Positions 1 to 11,486 are shown, numbered from the stretch's first letter. The stretch is DNA of 64,000 nt from Rattus norvegicus (GCF_036323735.1 NC_086024.1:60859924-60923923), one strand, 5' to 3'. Notes: a model not told the origin generated them from the sequence alone. Numbers and translations: made by a program.

Positions 1-1557
1 CAGGATTATGTCTTATTTGATGTGTTTAATTCCATCAACTTTATTTTCCAGATGACAAGATATCTACTTTTATTCCTTAGCATACTTCTGTCTAGTTTTT
101 CCAGAACCATTTATTGAAAAGCTGTCGTTTTCCTGTGACTATTTCTTTGAATATTTCTTGGTTGAAAAAAATCATCAGCTGTAAAGGTACGATAGGATTT
201 GTAGACTCTCCCTTCTGATTTACTGCCTTTCATTCTGTTTTTATAACTTTTCAATCATGACAAATTTGGATTGTATCCCCATATACAGGAATGACTCATT
301 ATCGGAATTTTACTAAAGAAGAACTATTTGAAAATTAGTTAGTTAAAAACAAAAAGAAAGGCAATAAATAAAGTACAATGTTTATTCTTTGAAGTGGAAG
401 TTTTCGGTTGTATCATGTGCTGCAGATTCACATGGTGTCTTGCTGAGGTAGACGCACAGGGAGTTTGAGAGAGTATAAATAGGAGTCAATGGACGGTGAC
501 TGGGTGCTTGCATAGCTCTCCTTGCAATGCCTCCTTGATCCTGCACCCACGCTATGTTCACTTTGTTGAGAGAGGCATGGCAGAGACTTTCTCCTGGCAT
601 CTGATCTGTTTCTGGTTGTTCCTGCTGACTCATGCAGGTTCAGCATGGGAGGCCTGGCATTTTCTGCTGGATAGTGCCATCATCATTGATTCACATTTGA
701 TGACACTCTTGAACTGTTCAAAAAAAAAACTGTTATTACTGAACTAGGCTGCTGGTGTCCTGACAAGCAAAGGTTGGAATAACACCAGAGAACTACTTTT
801 ACACAGGTCCACCTGCCCTTGTCTTATTTACATCTTTTCTCTCTTATCTTTTGATGGTGAGCTAGAAGTGGGGACGAGGGGGGTCAAAGCATTTGAGAAG
901 CCTTGAGAGTAGGTTTTGAAAAATCTAAGCCTATGTCTTGATTAAAATTCTTGTCTTATTGAGAATAAAAGATGGATGTGTGTGTGTGTGTGTGTGTGTG
1001 TGTGTCTTTAATAAGCTGCCTATAATGGAAGTTATAAGTATACTTTTTAATGTAGGAATAATACCAAACTCGGAAATGTTTTAGTTAGAAATTGGCACGA
1101 AGCATACATCTCTTCTATCATAAACTAGTGCAGTGCAGGGGATGCCAAGGGGACAGTTTGGAGGGGAGTCCCTGCGAAGTGACCACAAGCTTCCACAGGG
1201 ATGCCTCTCCTCAGTGTTCTTTTATTTCTCATTCCCCCTTAAAGACATATTGATAACTGCCTCCCCTTTGTGAATCTATGTGAAATTCAGACATTCTTGC
1301 CTTCATAAAACCTGAGAAAACAAAGTTCTTTTTAAAAAAAATAGGTATTCTCATTATTACAGAACCATAATTTTCAGACTAATATAGAATTCAAGTTAAA
1401 AAAAAAAAAACCTCTGAAACTTATACTGGTAGGCAACCACCCAGGGAACTACATTAAAACAAAAACAAAAACAAAAAAAACCCCACAAAATAATAAAAGT
1501 GAAAAACAAAACTTGGATGTGTTAACCTTTCTAAGCGTATAGAGTTGGGTGATATTT
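1..1557. other. Unique intergenic DNA, no gene supported
   Basis: AT-rich sequence with no SINE or L1 homology that I recognise. It holds a (TG)n run at about 977-1005, a 13-base A run near 1399 and an A/C-rich stretch near 1459-1480. A TATAAATAGG motif at 474-483 precedes an 83-codon frame (496-747). Overlapping frames exist on the opposite strand (382-646). None matches a family I know, so no gene is called. Confidence 0.6.
977..1005. repeat. (TG)n microsatellite
   Basis: A pure TG dinucleotide run of about 14 units in otherwise unique sequence. Confidence 0.95.
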
Positions 1558-1573
1558 AATTATCTGTTTCTTT

Positions 1574-1668
1574 GGTTCTTTTTTTTTTTTTTTCGGAGCT
1601 GGGGACCGAACCCAGGACCTTGCGCTTCCTAGGCAAGCGCTCTACCACTGAGCTAAATCCCCAACCCC
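1574..1668 (-). mobile_element. ID SINE, near-consensus, with 16-bp TSD
   Basis: Read on the minus strand it starts GGGGTTGGGGATTTAGCTC, continues through the tRNA-Ala-like ID core (A box around TAGCTCAGTGGTAGAGCG, B box around GGGTTCGGTCCCC) and ends in an A tail, seen as a T run at 1578-1593. The 16-bp repeat AATTATCTGTTTCTTT flanks it perfectly at 1558-1573 and 1669-1684. ID elements are BC1-derived SINEs moved by L1 enzymes, and they are especially numerous in rat. The undamaged core and perfect TSD mean a recent insertion. The target (TTCTTT/AAA) fits an L1 endonuclease cut. Confidence 0.95.
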
Positions 1669-1684
1669 AATTATCTGTTTCTTT

Positions 1685-3837
1685 AAAGAACGTTTTGCTG
1701 GACTGAAACGTATTTTTGCCACCACCGCTCACCACTCATTAAGGCTACGTTTAGGACATGCTGCTTCAGTGTCTGCCTCTCATTTGAGAGAAAATGATGT
1801 ATGTAACTATGCTGTCATCTAGAATTCACAGCCACTCATAGCCTGGCTCCTTGAAATCTCATCTGAGTTCCAACGTATGTCTTCCAGGAAGGATGGTTCA
1901 CAGCACTGCTCCTTCTGTTCTTATTTAAATGATTACGTTAACAGAAGAGAGGTTTGGGGTAGCAAATTGTTCTCTATAAACACCTAGCAGAAATCTGGCT
2001 TAATAATATCCCTTTAATGAAGGGGTCTGCACTTAATTTTGATTTTTTTCAGGTTTTTAATGCTTTTCTTTCTAGGATATGAATACAAAGATGATAACAA
2101 GAGTTTCTGGGGCTTTCTCTACAGAGTTTTTCTCCAAATGCCACAGGCTTGGTAGAATGGTTAAAAATCCAGCTTGTCTTTGCTCTTTTGGCCTGCTAAA
2201 GCAACTCCATCAAGTGCACAGAGAAACAGTGACAGCCTACAAGCTGCTGATGAGGCAGAAAACCCCAGTCCTTGTGTCTTAATCCTGACTAATCATCAAT
2301 ATGTCACATTCAAATTAATCCGTCCTAGTAACCCACAGTTTTCACTTCCTGTAGGTGGATACCCATGGTGGGGTTCTTGTTTTGTAACTTTATAATTTCC
2401 CAAACTTTGATATCATTAATTAGGCTTATCAACTTAGAGACTGTGAGAGATTCATGGCTTTGGTCATTTGACAACCCTACAAGGAAAAAAGAAAACACAC
2501 AGCCCAATTGATGGATTGATTTTGTAGTGTGACATGTCTATGTTTAGGGGGAAATATTAACATTTAATTTATTTCTTATTTTTCAATTACATAACAAACA
2601 ATAAAGTGTCTATAAATCTTATAACTGGAATTCTCTATCACACACATTTTTGCATCAGTTTCCTGGAGGGGTTTAAGTAGATTCCAGAGGCCAATTAACA
2701 GAGTGTTTAGGAAATGAAGTAAAAAGTGAAATATTTATAAATATAAAGTGTGGTACACTTTAGAATAACCAAATAATTTTATTTTAATTATCTTTTACTG
2801 AATGAAGAGAAGGTTGAAATGTTAATCTCCTGGAACAGGTTACTGGACATTAATTTCAGTTAATTTTAATTATTATGTTTTTTTGAACCTCCATGTTTCC
2901 CTTATAAGTTTATCAGTTCCTCTATATATTTAAAAATGAAGTGCCTCTTCATAAATCATTAAGTGTTGGCTTCCAGAAATATATTTTGTGTATAAAAACA
3001 TAAAATTTATGGTTTGCTGAGTTTGCTTTTTTTCTTACTAAAACACATAAATAAGCAAAAAGAAGCCCAAAAGGAAAAAAAAAAAAAGATCACAAATGTC
3101 AATTCAGGTAAGTTCATTAAACAGGGGGAGATTAATTGAGTTAATTAGTGGATACTATGAAATCAAGTTAGTACTGATGCAGCTTTTAATATGCTTTCTC
3201 TTTGGAGTTCCAGCACTCTCACTAAGAAAGCAGAGGGCAGCAGAGTAGAATTGGAGCCAAGCCTGGACCAAGGATAGTGAATTTTGTGATTACTTGTGCC
3301 TCTTGTTAATAAAGCACTAGCTAATCATTGAAAGTGAAATGACCAAGAAAGGAGAATTCAGTAGCGTTTAATAACCCGAATAACACAGATTTAAAACAAA
3401 GTGGAAAGACAAGGGAGCAGGGAAGCTCGCTGCGCTGGCTCTCACCTACAATCTTCACACCCAGGAGAATGAGAGTGAAGAGCAACCACAATTTCAACTC
3501 CAACCTGGACAAGAGAGTAATCTTCTCCCTACACCAGGAGTAATAATTATCAGTAATTACATTTTAAGTAAAATTCTACTACTTATTTTATTTTGTTTGC
3601 TTTTGCAGTGTGACATTGTGTGAGTTTGACACTCAGCAAATGTTAAGTATACGAGCAATAATTCCTAATTTTAAAGAAACTTACAGTCTTGGACTTCTTC
3701 CTTTTGCGTAATAGAGGGGTGCACTTTCTTAATAAATATACCAACAGAGGCAGTGGTTAAAATAAAGAAGGCATTGGATTCCCCTTGTAGCCTTTTGCTT
3801 GAGAAAAAAAGATACTTTCTGTTGAACTTTCCTAGGG
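1685..3837. other. Unique intergenic DNA, no gene seen
   Basis: AT-rich sequence without recognisable repeats beyond short A runs. Frames up to about 73 codons occur on both strands at 2079-2507 and 3321-3512. They lack recognisable domains and coding-like composition, so I treat them as chance. Confidence 0.5.
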
Positions 3838-3841
3838 CACT

Positions 3842-4235
3842 GTCCTAGTTTCATTTGATGTCTGTCAAATACCCTCACACAAAACCAGCATGGGGGAGGA
3901 GACGCCTTGACTTACATACAACTGCAGACTCGATCACTGTGAGGGAGTCAAGGCATGGACTTAAAGCATCAGGAGCAAAGCAAGAACAAAGCTGTTATCC
4001 TTGCTTGCTTTGTTAGTACTCAGCTAGCGTTCTGTACTCTACTTCAGTCCAGGGACCAGCATATGAAATAATTCTGCTCAAAACATTTAGAGTCTACTTG
4101 CATCAATTAACATCAAGACAATTCCCAGTAGACATGCCCACATAGCAAGTTCATCTATGTACCTTCTCATTAAGTTCTCTACCTTTAATCTTAGGTGGTG
4201 TCAAGCTGATACCTGATACTGACTAGTATAGATGC
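3842..4235 (-). repeat. Old rodent interspersed repeat, family name not assigned
   Basis: It begins TCCTAGTTTCATTTGATGTC and ends near GTGTCAAGCTGATACC. Inner blocks such as GTGAGGGAGTCAAGGCATGG and CATCAATTAACATCAAGACA are well known from a rodent-wide repeat of about 400 bp. The element at about 58667-59040 is the same type in the opposite orientation: its left end carries the complement of this right end. I am unsure whether it is a DNA transposon relic or LTR-derived. Confidence 0.55.
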
Positions 4236-5484
4236 TACTGGAAACCACAACCTATGAAAAAAGTATGTGAACTCTACATTTGAATGAAAGGGGTTGTGCA
4301 ATTCCTGCCCACAGTAAAGGATAGTAAACAGTTATTGGGATGTAAGAAATAGCTCCTATAAATAATATCTCATATAACCTATTCAGGCGTATTTGTGATA
4401 CATATTTTAGGTACTTTCAAAGAAAATTAAAGTTTCATATATCTAAAGTTAACCTTTTAAAGTAATTATTAAAGATCGTTTCTTGAGAAAACAAAGAATT
4501 GTACAGAAGAAAAGAACAAACCACTGAAAATGACATTGAATATGATATTGATAGCTTTTTAGAATATTATTAATATTAAATAATGAACATTAATATTCAA
4601 TACTTTTTATTGAGGTTGTTTTTAATGTCTTACCTTGTGTTGTTTTAGTATCCTTGTATCACCTTGTGTTAAAGTGATGAGATGCCCAGATGAGAGAATT
4701 GAGAATAAGTTAAATAAATTTCCCGGTTTTAGACATTGAACAAAATGGGAGGCACCTGCTGAATTCCATATTTGTAGTAACTGGAAATGTCTAGAGTATG
4801 CATTTAGAAACTACAGAGATCAGGCTAGCTTCTGCATAGTCTTGTGAGAGGTTATGTAAATTAGATTAACTGCAGTGAGAAGACCTTCCTGAACTTTAGT
4901 GACACTGTCTAATGGGTCGTCATCCTGAACTGAGTGAAGCTGTAGTACACTCCAGTTATTTATATCTGTGCTTCATCCATATCCCAAACATTTCTACATG
5001 GCAAATATAAAGGAATTATTATTATTATCTTTTAATACCAAAGGGCTTTTAATCACCATATAATTGTTTTTGCTATAAAATAAACAAATGATGGTTATAA
5101 AATGACAGTGAAAACAATCCTTGTTTTAGTAGAAATTTAGAAGAAATGTTTTATTTAGAATGAAGCTGAAGAAAAGAGTTAAAATCTGGCTCAGGAGCTA
5201 GATTTGTCTAGAACACTAAAAACTAGTGAGCAGTAACAAAGTTAAGGGATGAGATTGTGTTTTCTCTTTGGCTTATAAATTGGAAAGAAAATAATATTTT
5301 GCTAAACTATGAATGTAAAGAAAAATGAAGAGAACAACAGATGAAACAAGACAAAGAACAAAGAAAGAATGGCAGGATACGGTCCTCCTTAAACCATCGG
5401 TGTATATGAAACATGACATTTCTCCATTCCATTGATTAATGTCATATACTCATTGAGTTTTCGGAACGTGTTTACCTCTTAATG
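4236..5484. other. Unique AT-rich intergenic DNA
   Basis: No open frame of note, no recognisable repeat and no RNA gene. It is very AT-rich around 4540-4600. Confidence 0.5.
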
Positions 5485-5500
5485 CTAATATGCTTTAACT

Positions 5501-6553
5501 CCTTTTCTGCTTAACATTTTTTATTCACTCTACATCCCTTTCACAGACCCCTTCCTCCTTTCTTACCAGTCCCACCCTTACAAGTCCCTCCCCACATTGC
5601 CCCCTCCCCTTCTGCTTAGAAAGGGGAGCCCCTTTTGGGTACCACCCTAACTGGGGCATCTGGCTCCAGTAGGTCTAGGCACATCTTTCGCCATTGCGGC
5701 CCAGCCTGGCACTCCAAGTAGGCCCGGGTGGGAAGAAATGATCCAACGGCAGAAAACAGAAATTGAGACAACCCCCATACCACTTGTTAGAGGAACCATA
5801 TGAACACCAACCAGCACATTTGCTATGAAGTTGTAGGGGGATCCAGTTCCTGCGTATTCCCTGGTTTGTGGGTCAGGCTGTGTGAACCCCCATGCTCCCA
5901 GGATAGCTGACTCTATGTGTCTTCTTGTGGTGTCTTTGACTTCTCTGACTTGTTCACTTTCAACCTCCACTCTTCCAAGACTCCCGAGGATTTGCCTGAC
6001 ATTAGGCTGTGGGTCTCTGCATCTGCCTCCATTTGCAGATAGACAAAGCCTCTTAGGAGACAGTCATGCTAAGTCATTGGTTGGTCATTTCCAGTCTCGG
6101 TTCCATCTTTGTTCGTGCATATTTTATAGGTAAGACAAATTTTGAGTTGAAGGCTTTGTGGTTGGACCGATGTCACTTTGCCTTCTCTGAAAGTCCTGCC
6201 TGTTTATAGGAGGTAGTCAGTTCAGTTTCTGTATCCCCCTCCGGTAGGAGTTATCTTTATAGACTCCCTGTATGCTCTCCTGTTCCAGGTCTCCAGCTAG
6301 TACCAGAGATGCCCTTTCTCCAGTGATTTCCATTTTTACTTCCAGCCCTCTCTCACTTCCCTTCTTCCCACACCTGATAGCAATCCCCATTTCCCTCATA
6401 CCTCTTTTTCTACCCACTCCCCTCTCTCCATCCACCTCCAATGAATACTTAGTTTCCATTTCTGAGTGATATTTGCAATGCTCCTTGGTACCTCCTTATT
6501 ACCCAGGTTTTTGGGGGTTTATGGATTGTAGTATAATTGTCCTGCACTTTATA
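5501..6553 (-). other. 3' UTR of the old minus-strand L1
   Basis: On the plus strand the left edge is T-rich (5514-5523), followed by the pyrimidine-rich, C-run stretch (5560-5620) that is the complement of the usual G-rich tract in murid L1 3' UTRs. The A tail has decayed. Frames here (5647-6133, 6217-6469) are accidental. Confidence 0.8.
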
Positions 6554-7565
6554 GTTAATGTTCACTTATAAATGAGTACATACCATACCATGTCTTGCTA
6601 GCTCTGGGTTAACTCATTCAGAACAATGTTCTCAAGTTCCATTCATTTGCCTGCAAAATTCATGATGTCCTTGTTTTTAACAGGTGAATAGCATTCCCTT
6701 GTGTAGATGTATCACATTTTCTTTATCCAATATCAGTTGTAGGACATTTAGGCTGTTTCTAGTTTCTGACTATTACAAATAAAACTGGTATGAACATAGT
6801 TGAACAAGTATCCCTGTGGTATAGTGGTACAACTTTTAGATAGATGCCCAGGAGTGGGATCGCTGGAACTTGGGTTAGAACTAATCCCAGGTTTTCTGAG
6901 AAACTGCCAAATTGATTTCCAAAGTGGTGCACTCCAACTAGCAATGGAGAAGTGTTCCTTCTCCTCATTCATGCAAGTACGTACTATCACTTGAGTTTTT
7001 GATCTTAGCCGTTCTCAAAGGTTAAGATAGAATCTCAGGGCTGTTTTAATTTAGATTTAACCGATGGCTAAGGATGTTAAACATTTCTTTAAGTGCTCTT
7101 TTTAGCTCTATACACTATTTTTTTTAAAATTGGTTGCTTAGATTGTTGGTGTCTAATTTCTTGAGTTCTTTATAAATTTTGGATATTAACCCTATGTCTC
7201 ATGTACAGTTGATGAAGATTCTTTCCCAATCTGTAGATGGCCATTTTGTTGTATTGATACTGTCCTTTAGTTTATAGAAGCTTTTCAGTTTCATAAAGTT
7301 CCATTTATCAATTCCTGATCTTAGAGCCTGAGCCATTAGTGTTCTGTTCAAAGAGTTGTCTCATGTACCAGTGAGTTCAAGGCTATTCCCCATTTTCTAA
7401 CCTATCACATTTAGTGTATCTGGTTTTATGTTAAGGTCCTTGATCCACTGGGACTTGAGTTTTGTGCAGGGTGATAAATATGGATTTATTTGCATTCTTC
7501 TACATGCAGATATCCAGCAGACTAGCACCATTTGTTGAAGATACTTTCTGTTTTCTCCCTTTCCC

Positions 7566-7745
7566 ATTATTATTATTATTAGTAGTAGTATTAATTTTTT
7601 TACAATCCAATCATTATCCACTTCCCAGTCTGACCCTCAAAAGTTCCTCATCTCATTCCTTCCACCTCATTCCCAAGAGGATGTCCCCATATGTCAACCC
7701 CACCTGACCTCCCCACACTCTGGAGCCTCACCTCTCTTGATTATT
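7566..7745 (-). mobile_element. L1 3'-end fragment nested in the old L1 ORF2
   Basis: ORF2-like sequence breaks off near 7565. It is followed by a TTA/GTA-rich and T-rich tract (7566-7602), the complement of an A-rich L1 tail, then about 140 bp of L1 3'-UTR type containing the blocks CCCAAGAGGATGTCCCCATA and CCCCACCTGACCTCCC. ORF2 similarity resumes by about 7790-7850 (GCTGAAGGTATTTATTAGCTG). An intact ORF2 would have roughly 600 bp more here, so insertion and deletion both happened. Confidence 0.65.
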
Positions 7746-8609
7746 TGTTCCTATTGCTGTTTCCCTAAATTCTTTCTTCGATCATTTATTCTGTGTATTA
7801 AGGAGAGCTACTAATTATTTGGCGATATATTTATATCCAGCCAATTTGCTGAAGGTATTTATTAGCTGTAGGATTTCTCTGGTAGAACCTTTGAAATTGC
7901 TTATGTATATTATCATTTGTATATCTGCAAATAGCAATACTTTGACTTCTTCCTTTCCAGTTTGTATCCCCTTGATCTCCTCTAGTTGGCTTATTGCTCT
8001 AGTTAGAAATTCAAGTATTATAATGAACAGATAGGGAGAGAGAGGGCAGTATTGTCCATGATTTTAGTGATACTGCTTTAAGTTTCTCTCCTTTTGATTT
8101 GATGTTGGCTCTCTCTTGGCTTGCTGTATATCACTTTTATTATGTTTAGCTATGCACCATATATTGCTGATCTCTCTAGGATTTTTAACACGAAGCAGTG
8201 TTGGATTTTGTCAAAGGCAGTTTCATTACAGATTAAGATGGTTTTGTCATTTTTTTCTTTCAGTTTGTTTATATGGTAGATTAAGTTGATGGATATTCAT
8301 ATTGAGCCATCCGTACATCCCTAAGATGAAGCCTACTTGATTATGGTGGATGATGCCTTGGATGTGTTCATAGATTTGATTTGCCAGTATTGTTTTGAGG
8401 GTTTTTCCATCAATGCTCATAAGAGAAATTAGTCTGAAATTCACATAATTTTTGAGTCTTTGTATGATGCAGGTAAGGGTAACTATGGCATCATTGAATG
8501 AGTTTAGCAGTATTCCTTCTGTTTGTACATTGCGGAGTACTTTGAGGAGTATTATTAGTTCTTTGAAAATCAAATCTGATAGAGCTGTGTGCTAAAACCA
8601 TCTGCCCTG

Positions 8610-8702
8610 TTTTTTTGTTTGTTTGTTTGTTGTTGCTGCTGCTGTTGTTTGTTTTTTGTTTGGGGGAGTTTTGTTTTTATGATTTTTGTTTGTTTGTTTT
8701 AG
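8610..8702. repeat. TTTG/TTG-rich low-complexity stretch inside L1 ORF2
   Basis: Successive GTTT and TTGCTG units interrupt the minus-strand ORF2 similarity. This looks like simple-repeat expansion within a dead L1. Confidence 0.75.
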
Positions 8703-9393
8703 GTAAGGAGACATTTAATGACTGCTTCTATTGCCTTAGGGGTTAAAGGACTGTTTAAATAGTTTATGTGATCTTAATTTAACTTTGGGAAGTGGTATTT
8801 GTCTAGCAAATCATCCATTTCATGAAGTTTTTTTTTTTTTTAAATTTTGTGGAGTACAGACTTCTGAAATAAGACCTAATGGTTCTCTGAATTTTCTCAT
8901 TGTCTGTTGTAATGCATTAGTTTCATTTCTGATTTTGTTTACTTGGATATCATCTCTCTGTCTTTCAGTTATTTGTCTATCATGCTGATTCTTGCAAAGA
9001 ACCAGGTTTTGGTTTCCTCCATTCTTGTACCGTTTTCTTTGTTTATCATTCAGTGATTCAAGCTCCGATTTTGATTATTTCCTTTCATCTACAACTCTTG
9101 GATTTGTTGTCATAGTTTTATGTTTGTCTTATGGCTTTCAGATGTACTGTTGCTGGTATGAGGACTTTCTAATTTCTTTATAGAGGCACTTAGTGCTATG
9201 ATTTTTTTTCTCTTAGTACTACTTACACGTGTCCCATAAATTTGAGTATGTTGTGCTTTCATTTTCATTGGATTCTAGAAAGTCTAATTTCTTTTTTTTT
9301 CAATTTCTTCCCTGATCATTGAGTAAAGAGTTTCTCGGTTTCTATGAGTGTGTAGGCTTTCTGACCAACTATACCTCATAGAACCTTTTTTCA

Positions 9394-9485
9394 ATACTGA
9401 TCGTATCATTGGTCACAAAGCAACACTCAACAGATACAAGAAAATTTAAATAATGCCTTGTATCAGACATCATGGATTAAAGTGC
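9394..9485 (+). other. Internally inverted ORF2 segment within the minus-strand L1
   Basis: Sequence on both sides matches L1 ORF2 on the minus strand: IFHPSTL just right of 9485, and the TTYSNLWDT region to the left. Between them the plus strand carries the ORF2 text. TGATCGTATCATTGGTCACA at 9398-9417 aligns with the sense sequence near 34015-34040, and CTCAACAGATACAAGAAAAT follows. The block lies at the place expected in ORF2 but is flipped. Confidence 0.8.
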
Positions 9486-9802
9486 TAGGGTGAAATATTC
9501 TAGAGATATCTCTTAACACCATTTAATTTAAAACACTGGCTAGTTTCATAATTTCACTGATTACTTGTTGTCTGGATGATTCGTTGATTGGTGAGCTTGG
9601 GGTGTTGAAGTCTCTTGCTCTGAATGCATGGGATTCAAATGGCTACTCCTGCTTGTTTCTTCTATGCATTTGCCTCAAAAGCTTTTTACCAGTCCATTAC
9701 TCTGAGGTAATAGCTACTTTTATTGTTAAGGTGTGTTTCTTGTATACAGCAGAATGATGGGGCCTGTTTTCACACCTATTCTGCTAGCCTGTGTCTTTTG
9801 GC

Positions 9803-9815
9803 GGGGGGGGGGGGG
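9803..9815. repeat. (G)13 homopolymer
   Basis: Thirteen consecutive Gs near the ORF2 start of the old L1; on the L1 sense strand this is a C run. Confidence 0.95.
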
Positions 9816-9886
9816 ATTGAGTCCATTGATTGTGAGATTTTAATGACCAATGATTGATAATTGCTGTTATTTTTATATTGTTGGTA

Positions 9887-9888
<2 letters not shown>

Positions 9889-9935
<47 letters not shown>
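9889..9935. repeat. (TG)23 microsatellite
   Basis: A pure TG run lying in the inter-ORF region of the old L1. Confidence 0.97.
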
Positions 9936-9936
<1 letters not shown>

Positions 9937-10006
9937 TTGTTTTGATTTTCCTAATATGGAATTACTTATTCCCTGTGTGTTCTTTTGTATACTTAGCCTC
10001 CTTGGG

Positions 10007-11026
10007 TTAGACTTTTCCTTCTAGGATTTTCTGTAGAGCTGGATTTGTAGAAATGCATTGTATAAATTTGGTTTTGTCTTGAAACATCGGGTTTTTTCCT
10101 CCATCTATAGTAATAAAGAGTTTGTTGGGTATAGTGGTCTTGGTTGGAGTCTGCTGTTTTAGAAGTTGCAAGGTATTTGTCCAGGATCTTTTAGCTTTTG
10201 GAGTCTCTTTTGAGAAGTTGGGTATAATTCTGATAGGTCTGCCTTTGTATACCACCAGGCCTTTTCCCCTTGCTGATCTTGATATTCTTTCTTTGTTCTG
10301 TAGATGTAGTGTTTTGATTATTATGTGGCAATAGGATTTTATTTTCTGTTCCAGTTTAATTGGTTTACCGTAACTTTTTGTATGTTTATAGGAGTTTCTT
10401 TATTTAGATTGGGAAAGTTTACTTCTATGATTTTGTTGAAAATATATTTTGTGCTTTTGAGCTGGGACTCTTCATCTTCTTCTATTACTAATACTCCTAG
10501 GTTTGGTCTTTTCATGGGACTCCAGATTTCCTGGATGTTATGTGTCAGGAATCTGTTAGATTTAGCATTTCCTTTGAATGTTGTATTGATTTCTTTTACT
10601 GTATCATCTACACCTGAGATTCTTTTTTCCACCTATTTTATTCTCTTTGTTATGCTTACAGCTATTGTTCCTGTCCTCTTCCCTAAACTTTCCATCTCCA
10701 TTCTTTATTGCTTTATTGCTTCTATTTCCATTTTCAGGTTTTGAACAGTTTTATTTATTGTCTTCATGTGTTTAATTTTATTTTGCAGTGATTATTTTAG
10801 GCATTTTTTTGTTTTCTTCTTTAAGGCCTCTACCTACTTGATTATATTTTTCTGAATACATTTCCTCTTTCAAGACCTTTATCATCTTCATAAAATTGGA
10901 CTTAAGATCAATTTCTAGTCCTTCAGTTGGGTTAGGACATCCAGGGCTTCCTATAATAGAGTAGCTGTGCACTGAAGGTGTCATAAGTCCTGCCTTTTCT
11001 AGTGTTTTTTGCAGGCCTTTAGCCAT
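10007..11026 (-). pseudogene. L1 ORF1 (RNA-binding chaperone), dead copy
   Basis: The start codon is kept (complement of CAT at 11024-11026) and the product begins MAKGLQKT. Pieces lie in several frames. The N-terminus (10778-11026) has the GCPNPTEGLEIDLKSNF block. The coiled-coil end and RRM entry (10339-10632) have KRISGVDDTVKEI and NIIEVNFPNL-like text. The C-terminal domain (10007-10255) has YKGRPIRI, KAKRSW, DKTKFIQCISTNPALQ and a stop after EGKV. Order and spacing match the intact ORF1 at 32268-33341. ORF1p normally forms trimers that coat L1 RNA; this copy is broken by frameshifts. Confidence 0.88.
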
Positions 11027-11470
11027 CTGGTTGTCCCTGGATGTTCCTGTTGTAGCAGGTATGGGAAGGGGGTCTAACCTTAATGTTTCTGGTGTGACAG
11101 GCTTCTGGTGGGTATTCTTCGGCTACACAATGGAACTCAGGGGGCGGGGCAGGACTCCCAGTAGTTGGGTGTGCCCCTGGAGATATATCAGAAATGGGAT
11201 TGGGGGAAGGCAAGTAGAGTGACCAGAAAATGGAGGTCCAGGGAACAGCAAGCCATTGAGCATGCCTCACAGAACTGTGCTGACAAGGAAAAGAGGTGTA
11301 AGTAGGGAATTTAGCCTCTATAATTCTAGTTCAACAAGTCTAATGAAGGTCGGCTGTGAGGTTTCTAAACAATGGAGATCCAGGGGACATCAGACCACTC
11401 ACAGAAGCTGGGGGTGCCTAAGAGAACTCTGTGTGCAAGGAAAATGGGCACAGGAAAGAAAATCTAACCT
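11027..11470 (-). promoter_or_regulatory. 5' region of the old L1 (former promoter)
   Basis: GC-richer sequence between the ORF1 start and the right TSD. Two diverged units recur about 142 bp apart: AATGGAGGTCCAGGGAACA near 11229 and AATGGAGATCCAGGGGACAT near 11371, each followed by related CAGAACT/CTGTG and CAAGGAAAA blocks. This resembles the monomer repeats known from murid L1 5' UTRs. Promoter activity is inferred only from position. Confidence 0.6.
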
Positions 11471-11486
11471 CTAATATGCTTTAACT

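Larger units (their letters stand above)
6554..9890 (-). pseudogene. L1 ORF2 (endonuclease/reverse transcriptase), dead copy
   Basis: Minus-strand translation in changing frames gives L1 ORF2 landmarks. The endonuclease start has FCCIQETHL near 9760, with the catalytic-Glu motif. The GDFNTP motif lies near 9600. Reverse-transcriptase text is seen at 8247-8573 (FRLISLMSIDGKTLKTILANQI, with the HHNQVGFI block). C-terminal text lies at 6748-6990, and the ORF2 end is near 6554. Intact L1 ORF2 is about 3.8 kb; this one spans about 3.3 kb including a foreign insert, so several hundred bases are lost, mainly around 7560-7820. Frameshifts and stops are frequent. It cannot encode protein. Confidence 0.88.
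5485..11486 (-). mobile_element. Old near-full-length L1 (minus strand) with 16-bp TSDs
   Basis: About 6 kb of L1 on the minus strand. From its 5' end it has a 5' region (11027-11470), a broken ORF1 (10007-11026), an inter-ORF gap with microsatellites, a broken ORF2 (about 6554-9890) and a 3' UTR (about 5501-6553). The 16-bp repeat CTAATATGCTTTAACT stands at 5485-5500 and again at 11471-11486, which fixes both ends of one insertion. Many stops, frameshifts, a net ORF2 deletion, a nested L1 fragment and an internal inversion show that it is old and dead. It resembles the Lx-type L1s of early murid age more than the young rat L1 at 31576-37965. Confidence 0.93.
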
